From positions 1 to 19,192 of the forward strand of contig NZ_LLZG01000048.1 of the NCBI RefSeq assembly GCF_001509475.1: DNA of 19,192 bases, written 5' to 3'. Positions 1-7,964 of this stretch are shown here, one piece after another (within the stretch, counting starts at the first letter, position 1; each line of letters opens with the position of its first letter). Below the pieces are notes generated by a model, which made no database searches, had not been told where the DNA came from, and was given only the letters and a program-made list of their open reading frames with translations. The translations under genes were made by a program, and so were the position numbers. This DNA comes from Streptomyces regalis (GTDB lineage: Bacteria; Actinomycetota; Actinomycetes; Streptomycetales; Streptomycetaceae).

Positions 1-861
1 GTGGCACCCGGGCCGGCCGGCCTGCCCCCGGGCATGCCGCTCCCCCCGCAGGCACCGGCCCCGCCCCCCGGTTACGGCCAGCCGACCCCGCCTCCGGGCT
101 ACGGCCAGCAGCCTCCCTACGGGCAGGCCCCGGGCCAGCAGGCCCCCTATGGAGCCCCGCAGAGCGCACCTCAAGGTGCTCCTCAAGGCGCACCTCAGGG
201 CCCCGGCGTGGCCGCGGCGCTCCAGCAGTTCAAGGAGACGCCCACCGGCCAGCGCTGGACGCAGCAGAACAAGAAGATGGTCCGCGTCGACCTTGGCATC
301 GGCGGCCACCCCGTGCTGGCCCGGCAGGGCAGCATGGTGCTCTACCAGGGCAAGGTCGACTTCAGCTACAAGGGCGCCGGGTTCGCCGGCCGGATCGCGG
401 GCAACGCGACCGGCCAGGAGATGCAGCTGATGCGCTGTACCGGCCAGGGCCAGGTGTTCCTCGCCGAGAACTCCACGATGCTGCACCCCATCGAGCTCCA
501 GGGCGACGGCATCTGCGTCTCCGCCGAGAACGTCCTAGCCTTCGACGAGAGCCTCCAGTACGAGATCCGCCGCATCGAGGGCCACGGCATTCCCGGCGGC
601 GCGCTGTTCACGATGCAGTTCACCGGCACCGGCACGATCGTCGTGAAGACGCACGGCACGCCCGTGGTCCTCCCGGTCACGCCCACGACGTTCGCCGACG
701 CCAACGCCGTGGTCGCCTGGTCGTCCGCCGCCCAGGTGGTCGTCTCCAGCCAGGTGCGCATGCGCCGCAACGCCTACCCCGGCGCCACCGGAGAGAGCGT
801 CAACCTCCAGTTCCGGGCCGCTCCCGGCAACTTCATCGTCGTCCAGCCCTACGAGATCTGA
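1..861 (+). CDS. AIM24 family protein, Pro/Gln-rich N-terminus (5' partial)
   Basis: The reading frame is open from base 1, so the 5' end is probably outside the window; the GTG at base 1 has no visible ribosome site and need not be the start. The first ~70 residues are low complexity, with repeated PPPGYGQ and QGAP units. Residues ~75-286 form one AIM24 (DUF124) domain: a VLARQGSMVLYQG segment near the start, MQLMRCTGQGQVFLAE in the middle, and a VVQP ending. The two genes behind it carry the same signature, so this is the first visible member of a tandem paralogue set, 11 nt ahead of the next. AIM24 is named after a yeast mitochondrial protein; its bacterial role is not established. A longer protein with another domain upstream, such as TerD, is possible but cannot be seen here. 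Confidence 0.82.
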   Translation: MAPGPAGLPPGMPLPPQAPAPPPGYGQPTPPPGYGQQPPYGQAPGQQAPYGAPQSAPQGAPQGAPQGPGVAAALQQFKETPTGQRWTQQNKKMVRVDLGIGGHPVLARQGSMVLYQGKVDFSYKGAGFAGRIAGNATGQEMQLMRCTGQGQVFLAENSTMLHPIELQGDGICVSAENVLAFDESLQYEIRRIEGHGIPGGALFTMQFTGTGTIVVKTHGTPVVLPVTPTTFADANAVVAWSSAAQVVVSSQVRMRRNAYPGATGESVNLQFRAAPGNFIVVQPYEI

Positions 862-872
862 GGGAGCCCGTC

Positions 873-1553
873 ATGAACCAGCCGCTCGCGGGCTACGCCC
901 CCGCACCCGTCACCGCCCGCATGGAGAACCACGGCAACCACATGCTGAAGGTCGCCATGCAGACCGGGAACGACCTCTTCGCGCGCGTGGGGTCGATGGT
1001 CGCCTACGAGGGCTTCGTGCAGTACGAGCCCAACCCGTCGGCCGTACGCCAGATCGCCAAGGACTGGATGACCGGCGAGGGCGCGCCCCTGATGAAGTGC
1101 ACGGGGGACGGACTGCTCTACCTCGCCGACTACGGCGCCAATGTCGTCGTCATCAACCTCAACGGCGACGGCATCTCCGTCAACGCCACCAACCTGCTCG
1201 CCTTCGACGCCCACCTGACGTGGGGCGTCGAGCGGGTGAAGGGCCTGGCGAAGTTCGCCGGACAGGGCCTGTGGAACACCAAGATCTCCGGGCAGGGCTG
1301 GGTCGCGCTGACCTCCCGGGGCAAGCCGATCGTCGTCGACTGCGGCGGCGGCGAGGACGAGACGTACGTCGACCCGGACGCGCTCGTCGCCTGGTCGCCG
1401 AACCTCAAGGTGAAGGGCAAGCGCAGCTTCAAGGCGCAGTCGCTCATCGGCCGGGGCAGCGGCGAGGCCTACCAGATGGCCTTCTCCGGCCAGGGCATCG
1501 TCGTCGTCCAGCCCAGCGAGGACAGCACCGACCGTCTCCGGATCCGGGGCTGA
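873..1553 (+). CDS. AIM24 family protein (second of three)
   Basis: A 226-aa protein starting at ATG, with GGGAG (862-866) six bases upstream, immediately after the stop of the previous gene. It is an AIM24 domain with almost no extension: LFARVGSMVAYEGFVQYEP near residues 31-50, LMKCTGDGLLYLAD in the middle, a repeated G-x-G-x-G style beta pattern, and a GQGIVVVQPSE ending. No signal peptide or membrane segment is visible, so it is probably cytoplasmic. The short gaps on both sides (11 and 18 nt) indicate co-transcription with its paralogues. Function in bacteria is not established; family assignment is by motif and by likeness to its neighbours. Confidence 0.88.
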   Translation: MNQPLAGYAPAPVTARMENHGNHMLKVAMQTGNDLFARVGSMVAYEGFVQYEPNPSAVRQIAKDWMTGEGAPLMKCTGDGLLYLADYGANVVVINLNGDGISVNATNLLAFDAHLTWGVERVKGLAKFAGQGLWNTKISGQGWVALTSRGKPIVVDCGGGEDETYVDPDALVAWSPNLKVKGKRSFKAQSLIGRGSGEAYQMAFSGQGIVVVQPSEDSTDRLRIRG

Positions 1554-1571
1554 GGGGGAGCCAGAAACGCC

Positions 1572-2327
1572 ATGCAGAGCCCGATTTTCGCCTACAACGA
1601 GCAGCAGACCCAGGATCGCTGGAGCCTGCAGAACAAGCAGATGCTCCGCGTCACCCTGGAGGGCCACGACGACATCCTCGCCCGCAAGGGCACCATGGTC
1701 GCCTACCAGGGCATGGTCGAGTTCGACGCCGAGTACCAGAGCAACCAGCAGGGACGCGCGCGTGCGCACACCGGCGAGGGCCTCGACCTCATGCGCTGCC
1801 ACGGGCAGGGCACGGTCTACCTCGCCAACCTCAAGCAGCACGTCCACGTGGTGGAGGTGGAGCAGGACGGGCTGACCGTCGACAGCAGCTATGTGCTGGC
1901 GATGGACTCCTCGCTGCACCACGACGTCATCGCCGTGGACAGCCTCTACGGCATCTCCGGCTCCGGGAAGTACCAGCTCAACATCACCGGCCGTGGCAAG
2001 GTCGCCCTGATGACCTCGGGCATGCCGCTGATGATGCAGGTGACGCCCGACAAGTACGTCAACTGCGACGCCGACGCGATCATCGCCTGGTCGACGAGTC
2101 TGCGCGTGCAGATGCAGGCCCAGACGCACTCCTCCGGGGTGTGGCGGCGCCGCGGCAACACCGGTGAGGGCTGGGAGCTCAGCTTCATGGGCAGCGGTTA
2201 CGCGATCGTCCAGCCCAGCGAGCTGCTGCCGCCGCAGAACGCCCAGATCGGCTCGGGCCTCGCCGCGCAGTACGGCATGGGGCAGCAGGGGGCTCGGGGG
2301 CAGAACCAGGGCAACGTCTGGAGCTGA
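1572..2327 (+). CDS. AIM24 family protein (third of three)
   Basis: A 251-aa protein. The ATG lies 18 nt after the previous stop, with a G-rich ribosome site (GGGGGAG, 1554-1560). It has the same AIM24 landmarks as its two neighbours: ILARKGTMVAYQGMVEF near residues 36-52, LMRCHGQGTVYLAN, a G-S-G-K-Y beta strand, and GYAIVQPSE near the C-terminus. A Gln/Gly-rich tail of ~30 residues follows the domain. It resembles the first gene more than the second: both carry a W-x-x-Q-N-K-x-M stretch before the domain core. It is the last gene of the cluster, and a perfect hairpin follows 17 nt downstream. Molecular function unknown. Confidence 0.88.
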   Translation: MQSPIFAYNEQQTQDRWSLQNKQMLRVTLEGHDDILARKGTMVAYQGMVEFDAEYQSNQQGRARAHTGEGLDLMRCHGQGTVYLANLKQHVHVVEVEQDGLTVDSSYVLAMDSSLHHDVIAVDSLYGISGSGKYQLNITGRGKVALMTSGMPLMMQVTPDKYVNCDADAIIAWSTSLRVQMQAQTHSSGVWRRRGNTGEGWELSFMGSGYAIVQPSELLPPQNAQIGSGLAAQYGMGQQGARGQNQGNVWS

Positions 2328-2343
2328 GTCGGCGTGACGACCG

Positions 2344-2377
2344 GTAAGGGGTGACCACAAAGGTGGTCACCCCTTAC
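2344..2377. terminator. Bidirectional hairpin between converging genes
   Basis: A perfect 15-bp inverted repeat (arms 2344-2358 and 2363-2377, loop AAAG) sits between the end of the AIM24 cluster and the end of the NUDIX gene on the other strand. There is no T-run on either side, as is common for Streptomyces terminators. Its position between converging stops supports use in both directions. Confidence 0.8.
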
Positions 2378-2381
2378 ACGT

Positions 2382-2903
2382 TCACAGCCTGGCGCGCGTG
2401 CCCTCCAGCAGTCGTACGACCGACTCGTCGGCCACCTCCGGCACCTCGTCGTAGGCGAACCAGCGCACGTCCAGCGACTCCTCGCTGATCGCGTGCTCGG
2501 CGTCCCGCGGCGCCAGGACCGCGTACTGGACGTCGAAGTGGCAGTGGCACGGGGGCGGGATCGGGTGCCGGTCGAGGCGCACCGGGCCGCCCGGCAGCAG
2601 CGACAGGCCGTTGATGCCGGACTCCTCTGTGGCCTCTCGCAGCGCCGCGGCCGCCAGGGAGGCATCCTGCGCCTCGCAGTGGCCGCCCATCTGCAGCCAC
2701 ATGCGCAGCTTCTTGTGCAGGGTCAGCAGCACGCGCCCGCGCACCGGGTCGATCACCAGCGCGCTCGCCGTGATGTGTCCGTCCCCGCAGGCCTTCCACA
2801 TGCCGTCCGGGTGCTCAGCGAGATGGTCCAGGTAGGCCTGGCGCAACTCCTCCTGGTCCTCGTATCCCTTGAGCACGAGGACCGCGTCGTCGTACAGGCT
2901 CAC
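2382..2903 (-). CDS. NUDIX hydrolase
   Basis: A 173-aa protein starting at GTG (2901-2903) that overlaps the stop of the upstream gene in the sequence GTGA, so translation is probably coupled. The Nudix box lies at residues ~73-97: it opens GGHCEAQD and closes REATEESGI, giving the REx2EExG core with catalytic-type Glu at 90, 93 and 94. The first acidic position is Asp, and the helix before RE is one residue longer than the classical GX5EX7REUXEEXGU spacing. The fold is complete, with flanking strands before (ASALVIDP, VLLTLHKK) and after (FDVQYAVLAP). Such enzymes hydrolyse nucleoside diphosphates linked to another moiety; the substrate cannot be read from the sequence. Confidence 0.92.
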   Translation of the reverse strand: MSLYDDAVLVLKGYEDQEELRQAYLDHLAEHPDGMWKACGDGHITASALVIDPVRGRVLLTLHKKLRMWLQMGGHCEAQDASLAAAALREATEESGINGLSLLPGGPVRLDRHPIPPPCHCHFDVQYAVLAPRDAEHAISEESLDVRWFAYDEVPEVADESVVRLLEGTRARL

Positions 2904-4351
2904 TCGGTGCCGTCGCCCTTGTCATCGTCGTTGGACTTGTCGTCCTTCTTCAGGTCCGCCTTCCCGGTGGAGCCGCCCGCCGCCTCGCCGAGCATCTTGT
3001 CCAGCTCGGAGAAGTCGATCTGCTCGCGGTGCACGAACCCGTCCGGGTCGTCGAGGTCGGTGGCCGTCGGCAGCATGTCCGGGTGGGCCCACAGGGCGTC
3101 CCGGCCGTCGACACCGCGCGCGTCGGTGAGCGAGGCCCACAGACGGGAGGCGTCGCGCAGGCGCCGCGGGCGCAGCTCGAGGCCGATCAGCGTGGCGAAC
3201 GTCTGCTCCGCCGGGCCGCCCGAGGCGCGGCGGCGGCGCAGCGTTTCGCGCAGCGCGTCCGCGGACGACAGACGGGGCTTGGCGGCGGCGTGCACCACCG
3301 CGTCCACCCAGCCCTCGACGAGCGCCAGAGCCGTCTCCAGACGGGCCAGAGCCGCCTTCTGCTCCGGCGTGTCCTCCGGCTGGAACATGCCCTGCTGCAG
3401 CGCGTCCTGCAGTTGCTCCGGGTTCTGCGGGTCGAACTGGCCGACCACGTCCTCCAGCTTGGCCGTGTCGACCTTGATCCCGCGCGCGTAGCCTTCGACC
3501 GCACCGAACAGGTGCGAGCGCAGCCACGGCACGTGTGCGAACAGTCGCTGGTGGGCCGCCTCGCGCAGGGCGAGATACAGCCGCACCTCCTCCTTCGGCA
3601 CGCCCAGGTCCTTGCCGAACGTCTCGATGTTCACCGGCAGCAGCGCGGCCTTGCCGGCCGGGCCGAGCGGCAGGCCGATGTCGGTGGAGCCGACGACCTC
3701 GCCCGCGAGCACGCCCACGGCCTGCCCGATCTGCGTGCCGAACATGGCGCCGCCCATCGAGCGCATCATGCCGATCAGCGGGCCGGCCATGGCCTGCATC
3801 TCCTCCGGTAGGACGTCGCCCATCGCGGTGCCGACCCGCTCGGCGACCGGGTCGACGAGCTCCTTCCAGGCCGGCAGGGTCGCCTCGACCCACTCCGCGC
3901 GGGACCACGCCACCGCGGAGCCCGCGCCGGACGGCAGGGACGTCGCGTCGTCGAGCCACAGGTCGGCCAGGCGTACGGCCTCCTCGACGGCGGTGCGCTC
4001 GGCAGGACCGACGCTCGCGTCCTTCGTGCCGTCCGCGGTGCCCTGGGAGACCGTCTGGCGGGCGATCTGCTTGGCCATGTCCCAGTTCACCGGGCCGCCC
4101 TCGTAGGAGAGCATCTGCCCCAGCTGCTGGAACGCGGCACCCAGGTCGGTGGGGTTCAGCGAGCCGAACATGGCAGCGAACGGATTGTCCGCGCCGGGGC
4201 CGCCAAAGCCCCCGGCACCGGGCAGCCCGCCGAAACCGAACGGGTTGGCCGGTCCCTGACCCCCGCCGCTCTGCTGGTCCTTCTTCTTGCCCTCGTCGCC
4301 GTCGTCCGGCTCCTCCGGCGGAAGGCCGAATCCGAATGGGGTGTCACTCAC
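2900..4351 (-). CDS. Zinc-dependent metalloprotease-like protein (DUF2342 family)
   Basis: I place the start at GTG 4349-4351, preceded by GAGGA five bases upstream, giving 483 aa; the frame extends upstream to 4429 but without a comparable ribosome site. Residues 1-60 are Gly/Pro-rich and acidic with repeated NPFGFG-like motifs. The body matches the actinobacterial family annotated as zinc-dependent metalloprotease/putative hydrolase. A helix near residues 258-291 carries His267, His273 and His280 with Glu264, a plausible metal site (REAAHQRLFAH), although no classical HExxH is present. The C-terminus is strongly charged (K/D/E-rich). No signal peptide is visible. The stop overlaps the NUDIX start by 4 nt, so the two form an operon. 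Proteolytic activity is inferred from the family name, not demonstrated. Confidence 0.82.
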   Translation of the reverse strand: MSDTPFGFGLPPEEPDDGDEGKKKDQQSGGGQGPANPFGFGGLPGAGGFGGPGADNPFAAMFGSLNPTDLGAAFQQLGQMLSYEGGPVNWDMAKQIARQTVSQGTADGTKDASVGPAERTAVEEAVRLADLWLDDATSLPSGAGSAVAWSRAEWVEATLPAWKELVDPVAERVGTAMGDVLPEEMQAMAGPLIGMMRSMGGAMFGTQIGQAVGVLAGEVVGSTDIGLPLGPAGKAALLPVNIETFGKDLGVPKEEVRLYLALREAAHQRLFAHVPWLRSHLFGAVEGYARGIKVDTAKLEDVVGQFDPQNPEQLQDALQQGMFQPEDTPEQKAALARLETALALVEGWVDAVVHAAAKPRLSSADALRETLRRRRASGGPAEQTFATLIGLELRPRRLRDASRLWASLTDARGVDGRDALWAHPDMLPTATDLDDPDGFVHREQIDFSELDKMLGEAAGGSTGKADLKKDDKSNDDDKGDGTE

Positions 4352-4542
4352 GGGATTCCTCGGCTGGTAAGGCCACCGGTTGCACCGGCGGCGCGGCTGC
4401 CCGATAACACCACCCAGCGTAGACACCACGAGCCGATCGGGCCTCGGTGCTTCGCCGACTCTTGGCCTGCGGCAGGATGGATGCCACCTGGTACGTACGC
4501 GTCACTCGCGTTCGTACTGAAGACAACCGCTGGAGACGCCCG

Positions 4543-5661
4543 GTGAGTTCCCCTGATCCGCAGGTTCGCGCAGCGCGAAACCAGTCAACCCCTCCTGCGC
4601 GCGGTGTGCGCGGGCCCGTCGTCGCGGTGACCGGTGCCGCGTCCGGCATCGGCGCGCTGCTGACCGAGCGGCTGGTCGCGTCGGACGAGGTCAAGCAGGT
4701 CATCGCCATCGACGAGCGGCGCGGTGAGTGCGCGGCGGCACAGTGGCACATCCTGGACGTGCGGGACCCGGCCATCGCGGACAAGCTACGGGGCGCCGAC
4801 GTGGTCGTTCACCTGGCGCTCGATCTGGATCTGGAGACGGATCCCGCCGCCCGGACGGCCTACAACGTTCGGGGGACGCAGACCGTGCTGACGGCCGCGG
4901 CGGCGGCCGGCATCCACCGGGTCGTGCTGTGCACCTCCGCGATGGTCTACGGGGCGCTGCCGGACAACGAGCTGCCGTTGTCCGAGGACGCGGAGCTGCG
5001 GGCGACGGCGGAGGCCACCGGGGTCGGGGATCTGCTGGAGATCGAGCGCCTCGCGCGCAGGGCCCCTCGGGCCCACCCGGGACTTAATGTCACCGTGGTC
5101 CGGCCCGCGGTGCTCGTGGGCGGCACGGACACCGCGCTGACCAGGTACTTCGAGTCACCTCGGCTGCTTGTCGTCGCCGGGTCGCGGCCTGCCTGGCAGT
5201 TCTGTCATGTCGAGGATCTGTGCAGCGCCCTGGAGTACGCCGTCCTGGAGAAGGTCGAGGGGGAACTCGCCGTCGGATGTGACGGCTGGCTGGAACAGGA
5301 GGAGGTCGAGGAGCTCAGCGGGATCCGGCGGATGGAGCTGCCGTCCGCGGTCGCGCTGGGCGCGGCGGCCCGGCTGCACCGGATCGGGCTGACGCCCTCA
5401 CCGGCCGGGGACCTGGCGTACACGATGTATCCCTGGGTGGTGAGCGGGAGCCGGCTCCATGACGCGGGATGGCGGCCGCAGTGGACCAACGAGGAAGTGC
5501 TCGCGGAACTGCTGGAGGAGGTCTCCGGACGGCACACGGTCGCGGGGCGTCGGTTGGGCCGGAAGGACGCGACTGCGGCGGGTGCTGCGGGGGCCACGGT
5601 GGCTCTGTTGGGCGCGGCTGCTGTGGTGCGGCGGGCCCGGAAGGCTCGGCGGCGGATCTGA
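4543..5661 (+). CDS. Atypical NAD-dependent epimerase/SDR with C-terminal membrane anchor
   Basis: Start at GTG 4543 with GGAGA (4532-4536) six bases upstream, giving 372 aa; the frame is open further upstream without a ribosome site. Residues 26-37 hold the Rossmann fingerprint VVAVTGAASGIG, followed by the acidic end of strand 2 (IAIDE), a D-V-R segment, and the NVRGTQTVL and RVVLCTSAMVYG blocks of extended SDRs. The catalytic YxxxK cannot be found: none of the tyrosines is followed by Lys at +4, and the expected place reads GDLLEIERL. The last ~30 residues form one hydrophobic Ala-rich helix (~344-362) followed by a polybasic tail, suggesting anchoring with the enzyme domain in the cytoplasm. 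It is divergent from the metalloprotease gene. Probable nucleotide-sugar or NAD(P) binder; catalysis doubtful. Confidence 0.85.
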   Translation: MSSPDPQVRAARNQSTPPARGVRGPVVAVTGAASGIGALLTERLVASDEVKQVIAIDERRGECAAAQWHILDVRDPAIADKLRGADVVVHLALDLDLETDPAARTAYNVRGTQTVLTAAAAAGIHRVVLCTSAMVYGALPDNELPLSEDAELRATAEATGVGDLLEIERLARRAPRAHPGLNVTVVRPAVLVGGTDTALTRYFESPRLLVVAGSRPAWQFCHVEDLCSALEYAVLEKVEGELAVGCDGWLEQEEVEELSGIRRMELPSAVALGAAARLHRIGLTPSPAGDLAYTMYPWVVSGSRLHDAGWRPQWTNEEVLAELLEEVSGRHTVAGRRLGRKDATAAGAAGATVALLGAAAVVRRARKARRRI

Positions 5662-5720
5662 GGGGTGCCGTGTGCCGGGTGGGCATCGGGGTTTCTCGCC
5701 CCCGCCGCCCTTACCCGTCC

Positions 5721-5782
5721 CCTCCCTGGGGGCTGCGCCCCAGACCCCCGCTCCGGGCCTCGTCCGCAAACGCCGGACGGGC
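5721..5782. repeat. Intergenic palindromic repeat pair (Streptomyces-type)
   Basis: Two hairpins lie back to back after the SDR gene. The first pairs CTGGGG with CCCCAG (5726-5743). The second pairs CGTCCG (5761-5766) with CGGACG (5774-5779) around CAAACGC, and the stem extends by GCC/GGC across a bulge. The second unit resembles an interspersed repeat I recall as frequent between Streptomyces genes (GTCCGGCGTTTG core on the other strand). It may also end transcription of the SDR gene. Confidence 0.55.
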
Positions 5783-5910
5783 TGACAGGCGAGAGGCAAG
5801 CAGCGATACCAGCGATGGGGCGGCCCTGTAGGAGGCTCCAAAACGTCACGCACGCGTGCCGGGCGATAACGCTATTCCCCCTGGTTCCGCGCGTGAGGCA
5901 CGATGGACGC

Positions 5911-6372
5911 ATGGCTACCACGAACGACCACCCCGGCGAGCAGGCCGCGCAGGATCCCATCAAGCTGATCGGCATCCGCGAGACGCCGCTCTCCGTGGAC
6001 GAGGTCTTCGGGGCCGTCGGGGACGACGCCGCCGGCGGCATCGCGCTCTTCGTGGGGACCGTGCGGAACCACGACGGCGGTGCCGATGTCGACGAGCTCG
6101 GGTACTCGTGCCACCCCAGTGCCGAGGCCGAGATGCGGCGGATCGCCGAGAAGGTCGTCGCCGACCATCCGGTGCGTGCTCTCGCGGCCGTACATCGGGT
6201 CGGGGACCTCAAGGTCGGGGATCTGGCAGTCGTCGTCGCCGTCTCCTGTCCCCATCGCGGCGAAGCATTCGAGGCATGTCGGAAGCTGATCGACGATCTC
6301 AAGCACGAGGTGCCCATCTGGAAGCACCAGAAGTTCTCGGACGGAACCGAGGAGTGGGTCGGCGCCTGCTGA
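5911..6372 (+). CDS. moaE: Molybdopterin synthase catalytic subunit MoaE
   Basis: A 153-aa protein of normal MoaE length. MoaE, with thiocarboxylated MoaD, inserts two sulfurs into cyclic pyranopterin monophosphate to make molybdopterin in the cytoplasm. Visible landmarks are GGIALFVGTVRNHD (42-55), VHRVGDLKVGD (94-104), VSCPHRGEAFEACRKLIDDL (111-130) and KHEVPIWKHQ (131-140). Lys131 and Lys138 are spaced like the two active-site lysines of E. coli MoaE (Lys119, Lys126). The ATG at 5911 matches the expected N-terminus; the ribosome site is weak (GAGG at 5894-5897). No moaD or other molybdopterin gene is in the window, so MoaD must be encoded elsewhere. Confidence 0.95.
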   Translation: MATTNDHPGEQAAQDPIKLIGIRETPLSVDEVFGAVGDDAAGGIALFVGTVRNHDGGADVDELGYSCHPSAEAEMRRIAEKVVADHPVRALAAVHRVGDLKVGDLAVVVAVSCPHRGEAFEACRKLIDDLKHEVPIWKHQKFSDGTEEWVGAC

Positions 6373-6503
6373 ACCGGTCCCCCCGAACCCGTCCGTCCCA
6401 CTCCGGTTGCGTAACCGCACCCCTGGCGTGAGCGTTGTCAGTGCCAGTGGTTAATCTGCTGATCAGTCAGTTTGCGGTCACTCATTGGGGATGGGAGGAC
6501 GGC

Positions 6504-6668
6504 ATGGCGGCGCTCGCCTGGTTGCTGATTCCGCTTGTGGTTGCGATCGGCGCCGGTCTGTGGGGCAGTTGGGCCAACCGGACCCGGAAGGCACGGAGCG
6601 ACGGGCCGGAGCTCGACGGATATGCCCGGTTTCGCGCGGCCATGGAGAAGCCCCCCTCCCGCACCTGA
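6504..6668 (+). CDS. Small single-pass membrane protein
   Basis: A 54-aa protein. I chose ATG 6504 over the in-frame upstream start at 6435 because GGAGG (6494-6498) lies five bases before it. Residues ~2-22 form a hydrophobic helix (LAWLLIPLVVAIGAGLW), followed by a basic stretch (NRTRKAR) and a short cytoplasmic tail with a G-Y-A-R-F-R-A-A-M motif. This looks like an actinobacterial conserved hypothetical protein inserted N-out/C-in. It lies 102 nt upstream of the Lon-like protease gene on the same strand; a functional link is possible but not shown. Confidence 0.7.
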   Translation: MAALAWLLIPLVVAIGAGLWGSWANRTRKARSDGPELDGYARFRAAMEKPPSRT

Positions 6669-6758
6669 TCGCGGGGGCGGGTTCGCGGCCCTGAAGGGCA
6701 TGGCCTCGGGCGGTGCGCTGTCGGACGGCCCTGACGGGGCGCTGACAGTGGTGTCACG

Positions 6759-6770
6759 TACTGTCTTGGC
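6759..6770 (+). promoter_or_regulatory. Possible -10 element for a leaderless protease transcript
   Basis: TACTGT (6759-6764) fits the TAnnnT -10 pattern and ends six bases before the ATG at 6771, so transcription could begin at the start codon itself. This agrees with the absence of a ribosome site. I see no -35 hexamer at normal spacing (CTGACA at 6742-6747 is too close), so the call is tentative. Confidence 0.35.
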
Positions 6771-7868
6771 ATGCCACGCCGCACCGCGACGATGCTCGCC
6801 TCCACCCTGATGCTGATCGCGCTTCTGTGCGCGGGAGTCTTCATCCCCGTGCCGTACTCGGAGATGTCCCCGGGGCCGACGGTGAACACCCTCGGGGAGC
6901 ACGACGGCGAGCCGGTGCTGCAGATCTCCGGGCGCAAGACCTACGCGACGTCCGGGCATCTCAACATGACCACCGTCCGGGTCACCAGCGCCGACTACAG
7001 GATGAACCTCGTGGAGGCCGTTTACGGATGGCTCGCGCATGACAACAAGGTCGTGCCGCACGACACCCTCTATCCGGACGGCAAGACCGAGGAGCAGTCC
7101 ACCCAGGAGAACGCCGAGGAGTTCAGCCAGTCCCAGGAGAGCGCCAAGGTCGCCGCCCTGAAGGAGCTGGACATCCCGGTGCAGAGCTGGGTGATCGTCT
7201 CGACCGTCGTCAAGGGAACCCCGGCCGAGGGCAAGCTGCACGCCGGTGACGTGATCAAGGCCGTCGACAGTACGATCGTGAAGGAACCGGCGGACGTCGC
7301 CAAGCTGGTCACCAAGCACAAGCCCGGTCAGGACGTCGTCTTCACCATCGTGCCGGCCAAGGAGCAGGCCGCCGCGGAGAAGGAGCGCAGGACGCCGACC
7401 AAGACCGAGAAGGTGACGATCAGGACCGCCGAGTCCGACGACAGCGCCGCGAAGCGCGCGATCGTCGGGATCTCCGCAGGAACCGACCACACCTTCCCGT
7501 TCACCATCGACATCAAGCTCGCCGACGTCGGCGGCCCCAGCGCGGGCCTCATGTTCGCGCTCGGGCTCTACGACAAGCTCACCCCCGGCAGCCTCACCGG
7601 TGGCAAGTTCGTCGCCGGCACCGGCACCATCGACGACGACGGCAAGGTCGGCCCCATCGGCGGCATCGAGATGAAGACCGTCGGCGCGCGCGAGAAGGGC
7701 GCCCAGTACTTCCTCACGCCCGCCGACAACTGCGCGACCGCCGCCAGGGACGTCCCCGAGGGACTCACCCTCGTCAAGGTCGACACCATCGGCGACGCCC
7801 TCGACGCCCTGAAGGACATCCGCTCCGGCGACACGGCCGACCTGCCGAAGTGCACGACCAAGGAGTGA
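6771..7868 (+). CDS. PDZ-domain Lon-like protease (YlbL/S16 family)
   Basis: A 365-aa protein. An N-terminal hydrophobic segment (residues ~8-26) acts as signal anchor, placing the rest outside the membrane. Residues ~135-215 form a PDZ domain (SWVIVSTVVKGTPAEGKLHAGDVI). Residues ~225-350 form a Lon-type (S16) protease domain: the nucleophile is Ser257 in GGPSAGLM, and the general base is Lys302 in GGIEMKTVGA, the Ser-Lys dyad of the family. There is no AAA+ domain, unlike true Lon. The Bacillus relative YlbL has been linked to control of cell division after DNA damage; that role is not evident here. No ribosome site precedes ATG 6771, but TACTGT lies six bases upstream, so the message may be leaderless. 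Confidence 0.93.
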   Translation: MPRRTATMLASTLMLIALLCAGVFIPVPYSEMSPGPTVNTLGEHDGEPVLQISGRKTYATSGHLNMTTVRVTSADYRMNLVEAVYGWLAHDNKVVPHDTLYPDGKTEEQSTQENAEEFSQSQESAKVAALKELDIPVQSWVIVSTVVKGTPAEGKLHAGDVIKAVDSTIVKEPADVAKLVTKHKPGQDVVFTIVPAKEQAAAEKERRTPTKTEKVTIRTAESDDSAAKRAIVGISAGTDHTFPFTIDIKLADVGGPSAGLMFALGLYDKLTPGSLTGGKFVAGTGTIDDDGKVGPIGGIEMKTVGAREKGAQYFLTPADNCATAARDVPEGLTLVKVDTIGDALDALKDIRSGDTADLPKCTTKE

Positions 7869-7882
7869 CAGAACAGACTCCG

Positions 7883-7930
7883 GTACGGCAGTGGTGCGCC
7901 CTTCACCTCAAGGGCGCACCACTGCCGTAC
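7883..7930. terminator. Perfect 21-bp hairpin between converging genes
   Basis: Arms 7883-7903 and 7910-7930 pair perfectly over 21 bp around the loop CACCTC. The hairpin lies 14 nt after the protease stop and 34 nt after the stop of the opposing gene, so it can serve both. No T-run is present. Confidence 0.85.
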
Positions 7931-7964
7931 AAGTCCTCGTCGCTCGTCGTCGGACCGGAAGACC

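Noticed and set aside
849..2360. A 503-aa open frame on the minus strand across the AIM24 genes
   Set aside because: It lies antisense to two well-supported AIM24 genes, has a Val/His/Leu/Gly-biased composition with no recognisable domain, and arises from the G/C third-position bias of the real genes.
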